This document shows positions 60,830 to 64,000 of a DNA stretch of 64,000 nucleotides, one piece after another. The notes below the pieces were generated by a model. It worked only from the letters and a program-made list of their open reading frames with translations. It made no database searches and was not told the origin of the DNA. Where the stretch lies: the NCBI GenBank assembly GCA_040218875.1, contig JAVJQP010000153.1. One strand, written 5' to 3'. Numbering within the stretch: the stretch's first letter is position 1; every line of letters starts with the position of its first letter. Made by a program: the position numbers and the translations under genes. This DNA is from Coleofasciculus sp937127375 (GTDB lineage Bacteria; Cyanobacteriota; Cyanobacteriia; Cyanobacteriales; Coleofasciculaceae).

Positions 60830-61168
60830 AAATAAGTCCCGTGTTATCCTTTGTAGGAAGGGCAGGACATAAGCTGGGTACTGTTTCCAGTACTTGGCAT
60901 GATCAAAGGCGATCGCACTCCACAACTGTTGTAGCTGGTCTTTGGTGGAACATTGCTGTAGATGAAAGGCGATCGCATTCTTCCATTGTTCCATTTGACG
61001 GTAGCTGATAAATTGTCCACCTCGGTCTTTACGATGGACAAAAATAACATAACACCAGCATTGGACGTTAACAATCATGGATTTAGGAATTCTCAGAAAT
61101 TTAGCGATTTGGCGCTTGGTGATGCGGAATTTTTTAGCGGGTTGGATGCGGCGAAATAAGGCAGACAT
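60776..61168 (-). CDS. Hypothetical protein, overlapping the TpsA-CHAT 3' end
   Basis: A 130-residue protein of unknown function. ATG 61168 is chosen because the frame above it to 61252 lies in a 64-bp repeat. It has RIQPAKKFRITKRQIAKFLR, MIVNVQCWCYVIFVHRKDRG, GQFISYRQMEQWKNAIAFHL and LWSAIAFDHAKYWKQY; the even mix of hydrophobic and basic residues looks coding. Its last 18 codons overlap the end of the CHAT gene on the other strand (54 bases). No domain is recognised. Confidence 0.55.
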   Translation of the reverse strand: MSALFRRIQPAKKFRITKRQIAKFLRIPKSMIVNVQCWCYVIFVHRKDRGGQFISYRQMEQWKNAIAFHLQQCSTKDQLQQLWSAIAFDHAKYWKQYPAYVLPFLQRITRDLFLPRIPHHGERCPIIRMG

Positions 61169-61188
61169 GAGATTTTCAGTGTATCTGT

Positions 61189-61252
61189 GTAGAGACGGGT
61201 TCAGGGAATAACGTTTGTAGCAGCGATAACGCTTCATCAAACCCGCCCTCAC
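61189..61252. repeat. 64-bp repeat, copy 4 (diverged)
   Basis: Begins GTAGAGACGGGTTC and ends TCAAACCCGCCCTCAC; length 64. It resembles the copies at 33216, 52798 and 63876, but the first end looks hybrid with the GTAGAGACG palindrome. Confidence 0.65.
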
Positions 61253-61304
61253 ATCGATAGGGTGAAGGCAGGTTTGTTATCTCTAACGCCCTTAAATCGG
61301 TGGT

Positions 61305-61505
61305 CTAGTGCGAGTTCGGCTGGTACTCTGGTGGTAAACCCGGATTAAACATCACCACAAATTGGGCATTTGGCATCAGACGGCGAAGAATGCGAAGATG
61401 CCCATCAGCATCGGAACGGTTGCGGTATTGTGCTACGGTAATTCGTTGCATATTGGGTAGCAGGCGAACCAGCACCCAAGGATAAAGGCGTTCTTTGTAA
61501 GGCAT
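61305..61505 (-). CDS. Small hypothetical protein (66 residues)
   Basis: A 66-residue protein starting at ATG 61505 (GGAG 11 bases upstream). Sequence landmarks: YPWVLVRLLPNMQRITVAQY and ADGHLRILRRLMPNAQFVVM. It resembles short, conserved cyanobacterial hypotheticals, but I cannot name a family. It is divergent from the XRE regulator at 61660, with about 155 bases between. Confidence 0.6.
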   Translation of the reverse strand: MPYKERLYPWVLVRLLPNMQRITVAQYRNRSDADGHLRILRRLMPNAQFVVMFNPGLPPEYQPNSH

Positions 61506-61659
61506 AATTGACTTGTCTCCATGTGTCATTGGAGCCAGAGCCAGCGTCGTCCCGTGGAAAGTTCGTGCGCTGGCTCATGACTTGACCCTATATTACAAAT
61601 ATATTTAGGGCTTTGTCTACTTAGATAAATAGATTTAAAGTTAAGGGAACTAGGAGGCA

Positions 61660-61881
61660 ATGAGTTCAGGGAGTAAGTTAACGAAGCTAAGGAAACGGTT
61701 GGGACTAACTCAGAAACAAGTCGCTGATGCGATAGGCGTCACCGATCAGACAGTCAGTAACTGGGAAGCTGGCAGATTTGAACCTCGACTCACAATTAGT
61801 CAGACACAGGCTTTATGTCGCGTCTTGCAATGTCCTTTAGATGAACTTCCGAGTTTTCAGGATGCACAGGAGTCAGACTGA
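61660..61881 (+). CDS. XRE-family helix-turn-helix regulator
   Basis: A 73-residue Cro/C1-type DNA-binding protein. The HTH reads LRKRLGLTQKQVADAIGVTD then QTVSNWEAGRFEPRLT, a textbook XRE helix pair. TAGGAGG stands four bases before the ATG at 61660, one of the strongest sites in the window. The gene is divergent from the hypothetical at 61305, whose promoter it could control. There is no sensor domain, and no adjacent toxin gene is recognised. Confidence 0.92.
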   Translation: MSSGSKLTKLRKRLGLTQKQVADAIGVTDQTVSNWEAGRFEPRLTISQTQALCRVLQCPLDELPSFQDAQESD

Positions 61882-61997
61882 AACGTGAGTGGCTGATTGG
61901 CACTACCAAAACTGGCGAAAATTTTTGGCTGAGTCCCCCACTCCCCTGCACCTTTACCTCATAATGAGAATTGGAGAGTTTATGAAGAAACGTAACA

Positions 61998-62282
61998 ATG
62001 CCTAAAGCTATCTGGAACGATACGGTTCTCGCCGAGAGCAACAACTGTCAAATTGTCGAAGGAAACTATTACTTCCCTCCAGACTCAATCAACCAGGAGT
62101 ATTTTAAGGAAAGCAGTACCCATACAAGCTGTCCCTGGAAGGGTCAAGCCAATTACTACACCATCGAAGTTGATGGGCAGCAGAATAAAGATGCAGCATG
62201 GTTCTATCCTCAAGCAAAAGAGAAGGCGAAAAATTTTGAGGGCTATGTTGCCTTTTGGAGAGGAGTAAAAGTTGAAGCCTAG
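61998..62282 (+). CDS. DUF427 family protein
   Basis: A 94-residue DUF427 protein: MPKAIWNDTVLAESNNCQIV, the VEGNYYFPPDSI motif, CPWKGQANYYTIEVDG and NFEGYVAFWRGV. The family is widespread in bacteria and of unknown function. A GGTGGGC/GCCCACC hairpin (62304-62320) follows, which may end transcription. Confidence 0.92.
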   Translation: MPKAIWNDTVLAESNNCQIVEGNYYFPPDSINQEYFKESSTHTSCPWKGQANYYTIEVDGQQNKDAAWFYPQAKEKAKNFEGYVAFWRGVKVEA

Positions 62283-62303
62283 CTAAGGCTTTCAGTACCG
62301 TAG

Positions 62304-62320
62304 GGTGGGCAATGCCCACC
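62304..62320. repeat. GGTGGGC hairpin repeat
   Basis: GGTGGGC-AAT-GCCCACC, 22 bases past the DUF427 stop, the same element as 39558-39574. Confidence 0.75.
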
Positions 62321-62468
62321 AACCTTACGTCAGAACCATGTTCTAATCGCAACAACTCAACTGACAACAAAATTTTTTTCGGGGATTTCGGAATATTGAC
62401 CGTATTATAGACACCTTGCGCCCCTACACTTGGATGTATCACATTAGCTTGGAAACTGCAATATAATC

Positions 62469-62804
62469 ATGCAAAACGTGATTTTGAATTGGTCAATCTC
62501 CCTGGTTTTGTTAACATTGACAGTCGCTTGCACAAGTAATCAGTATGTTCCCTATCGCCCAGTTATTCGCTCACAAGAGGAATTAGTCATTTCCGATTCT
62601 GCTGCTAACTCAGAACACCAGGAAAATATTAAGCGAGTCTTTGATGTTTATAGCGTTCCTTATCGCGAAGAAAATGGAAAAATCCTGATCTCGGCTGATG
62701 TTTGGCAAGATCGGGAACTGATGTGGAACTATACGACTAAGGCTAACGACCCAGATTGGCTACGTCAACAAGAAGAAGAGGGTTGGCTTAAGTCCACGCC
62801 CTGA
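62469..62804 (+). CDS. Predicted lipoprotein
   Basis: A 111-residue protein with a lipoprotein signal peptide: hydrophobic ISLVLLTLTVA then Cys21, matching a lipobox. The mature part is polar: SEHQENIKRVFDVYSVPYRE, NGKILISADVWQDRELMWNY. No domain recognised. Its last 17 bases overlap the convergent aldo/keto reductase gene. Confidence 0.7.
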   Translation: MQNVILNWSISLVLLTLTVACTSNQYVPYRPVIRSQEELVISDSAANSEHQENIKRVFDVYSVPYREENGKILISADVWQDRELMWNYTTKANDPDWLRQQEEEGWLKSTP

Positions 62805-63789
62805 AAAATGTATTCTTTTGCCAACTCGCCGCCGTGCGCTGTTCAATTGCTGCTAATTCCATCTCATCCAAGGGCTGAAAACGGCTGGCTACCTCCACAT
62901 TTGACTCTAACTGTGGCACATCTTCCGCCGCAATCACCGCACAGTGAACCCCCGATTGAGAAAGGGTATATCCCAGCGCCTGGTGCATCCCGTCTAAAGC
63001 ACCGGATTTAAACAACCGCCCATAGGCTGGGACTTTCATAGCAATCACCCCCACCTTTTGCTTTTGAGCAACGGGTAAAACGGTGGGAATAAAGGGACGG
63101 GGGTGATGTTTATCCGCCGCATTAATACAAACCAGGGTAGTATCAAAGGGATAACGCTGCAATCCAGCCGCAATCACATCGGGTTCGTGATGTCCGGTAA
63201 TCCCACAGTATTTAATCAAGTTTTGGGCTTTGGCTTCTTCTATGGCTTTAGCAGCCCCGGTTGCACTAAAAATCCTATCGAGTTCTTCGTGAAACGAGAC
63301 GTGGTGCAATTGCCACAAGTCCAAATAATCCGTATTCAAACGTTTGAGCGATCGCTCTAAGTCTCGCCACGCCCCATCGCGATCGCGGGCGGCGCTTTTA
63401 CTGGCGAGAAATACCTGCTGTCGGTAGTTTGGTAATATTTTACCCAGATAATCTTCACTCGGTCCATAACTCGCCGCCGTATCAAAGTAACGAATCCCTA
63501 ATTCTAACGCCCGTTGAATAATCGCCAACGCATCCGCTTCCTGGTTCGGTTTGGATAAGGGTGTTTTCCCTGCCCCTCCTAAGCCTAAAATAGGCACAGA
63601 AACCCCTGTATCTCCTAACATCCGTTCCGGCATTGTGGTGGTTCCAGAGACTGACATGGCGAGGGTTTCCGCTGATTCCTGTTGAGAAGCTGAGGGTTGA
63701 TGTTGTTTCCACGCCGCACTTCCCACAATTCCACCTGCTACCGCCATACCTGTGAGTAGAAACTTACGTCGGTTTGTTTTTTCGGACAT
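62788..63789 (-). CDS. Aldo/keto reductase with twin-arginine-like leader
   Basis: A 333-residue aldo/keto reductase, NADPH-dependent carbonyl reductase family. The tetrad is visible: Asp and Tyr in RYFDTAASYGPSEDYLG, Lys in VFLASKSAARD and His in LWQLHHVSF. An N-terminal extension MSEKTNRRKFLLTGMAVAGG has a twin-Arg-like RRKFL motif and a hydrophobic segment, so Tat export or membrane anchoring is possible, which is unusual for this mainly cytosolic family. The substrate is unknown. Confidence 0.9.
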   Translation of the reverse strand: MSEKTNRRKFLLTGMAVAGGIVGSAAWKQHQPSASQQESAETLAMSVSGTTTMPERMLGDTGVSVPILGLGGAGKTPLSKPNQEADALAIIQRALELGIRYFDTAASYGPSEDYLGKILPNYRQQVFLASKSAARDRDGAWRDLERSLKRLNTDYLDLWQLHHVSFHEELDRIFSATGAAKAIEEAKAQNLIKYCGITGHHEPDVIAAGLQRYPFDTTLVCINAADKHHPRPFIPTVLPVAQKQKVGVIAMKVPAYGRLFKSGALDGMHQALGYTLSQSGVHCAVIAAEDVPQLESNVEVASRFQPLDEMELAAIEQRTAASWQKNTFFRAWT

Positions 63790-63875
63790 GCGCTACACCT
63801 CCAGCTTTTCTTCCCATTGTGCTGACTTTGCTTAACTTTGCAATAACTAAGGGGAGGGAACAGGGAACAGATTGA

Positions 63876-63939
63876 GTCGGGGCGGGTTTAGTTACATCTA
63901 GGTGCTTTCGTAAACGATAGTAGTAAAACCCGCCCCTAC
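63876..63939. repeat. 64-bp inverted-end repeat, copy 5
   Basis: Begins GTCGGGGCGGGTTTAGTTAC and ends TAGTAAAACCCGCCCCTAC; the reverse complement matches the copy at 33216-33279 at most positions. Confidence 0.85.
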
Positions 63940-63976
63940 ATACCTCACGCGCCAGGTTTCCTCGAACGACGTGAAG

Positions 63977-64000
63977 AATCAACAATCAACAATCAACAAT
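63977..64000. repeat. CAACAAT heptamer tract at the right edge
   Basis: At least three CAACAAT heptamers run off the window edge, another short tandem repeat of the filamentous-cyanobacterial type. Confidence 0.85.

Noticed and set aside
61169..61252. N-terminal extension of the hypothetical protein to 61252
   Set aside because: The extension is encoded by a 64-bp dispersed repeat (61189-61252); ATG 61168 lies just outside it.

Overview
This window is chromosomal DNA from a filamentous, probably gliding, cyanobacterium of the Coleofasciculus/Microcoleus/Moorea kind. The evidence is the density of HIP1 octamers (GCGATCGC and near variants), a cyanobacterial ndhB, families largely restricted to cyanobacteria (DUF3531, TIGR04168, DUF29, the ISE2/Ski2-like RNA helicase), heptamer tandem repeats (TTCCCTG, GGTCATT) and several families of short palindromic repeats between genes. 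Species cannot be fixed from sequence reading alone.

Region 1 (0.3-10.8 kb) is the most distinctive part. It is a minus-strand array of five Roadblock/LC7 proteins, four V4R (TRAPP/Bet3-fold) proteins of two subtypes, one MglA-like small GTPase, one single-domain protoglobin and one membrane protein. Three V4R genes are each followed directly by a Roadblock gene. A GNAT gene on the plus strand sits inside the array. The parts list (GTPase, Roadblock regulators, V4R scaffolds, haem sensor) suggests an uncharacterised GTPase-based signalling or polarity apparatus.

Region 2 (11.1-15.6 kb) holds a saccharopine-dehydrogenase-like oxidoreductase and a partner-switching module: STAS antagonist, response regulator fused to a PP2C phosphatase, and RsbW-like kinase. 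A 47-residue ORF with its own terminator follows. Region 3 (15.9-25.6 kb) encodes the RNA helicase, a secreted family-10-like glycosyl hydrolase, a TpsB outer-membrane transporter, a PD-(D/E)XK-like protein and a DUF29 protein. Region 4 (25.7-33.1 kb) holds ndhB, a large STAND ATPase with a C-terminal nuclease-like domain (candidate defence gene), a DUF2442/DUF4160 pair and a second DUF29 gene.

Region 5 (33.3-45.0 kb) has an ABC sugar permease, an operon of AtzG-like protein, AtzE-family amidase and 5-formyl-THF cyclo-ligase, two metallophosphoesterases, a PEP-CTERM protein, tRNA-Ser(UGA), two TnpB genes (one truncated, one complete) flanking a DUF3531 gene, and prsA. Region 6 (45.4-54.3 kb) has a Ser/Thr kinase with a (Ser-Pro)n linker, bioD, a multidomain CBS-GAF-PAS-GGDEF diguanylate cyclase carrying two in-frame palindromic repeats, and an M20 amidohydrolase. 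Region 7 (54.5-64 kb) is a 2104-residue TpsA exoprotein ending in a CHAT caspase-like peptidase, then small hypothetical genes, an XRE regulator, DUF427, a lipoprotein and an aldo/keto reductase with a twin-arginine-like leader.

Four dispersed repeat families recur in the window: a 64-bp element with inverted ends, a roughly 105-bp element found at gene ends, a GTAGAGACG palindrome and a CCCCGACTTC hairpin placed just after stop codons.
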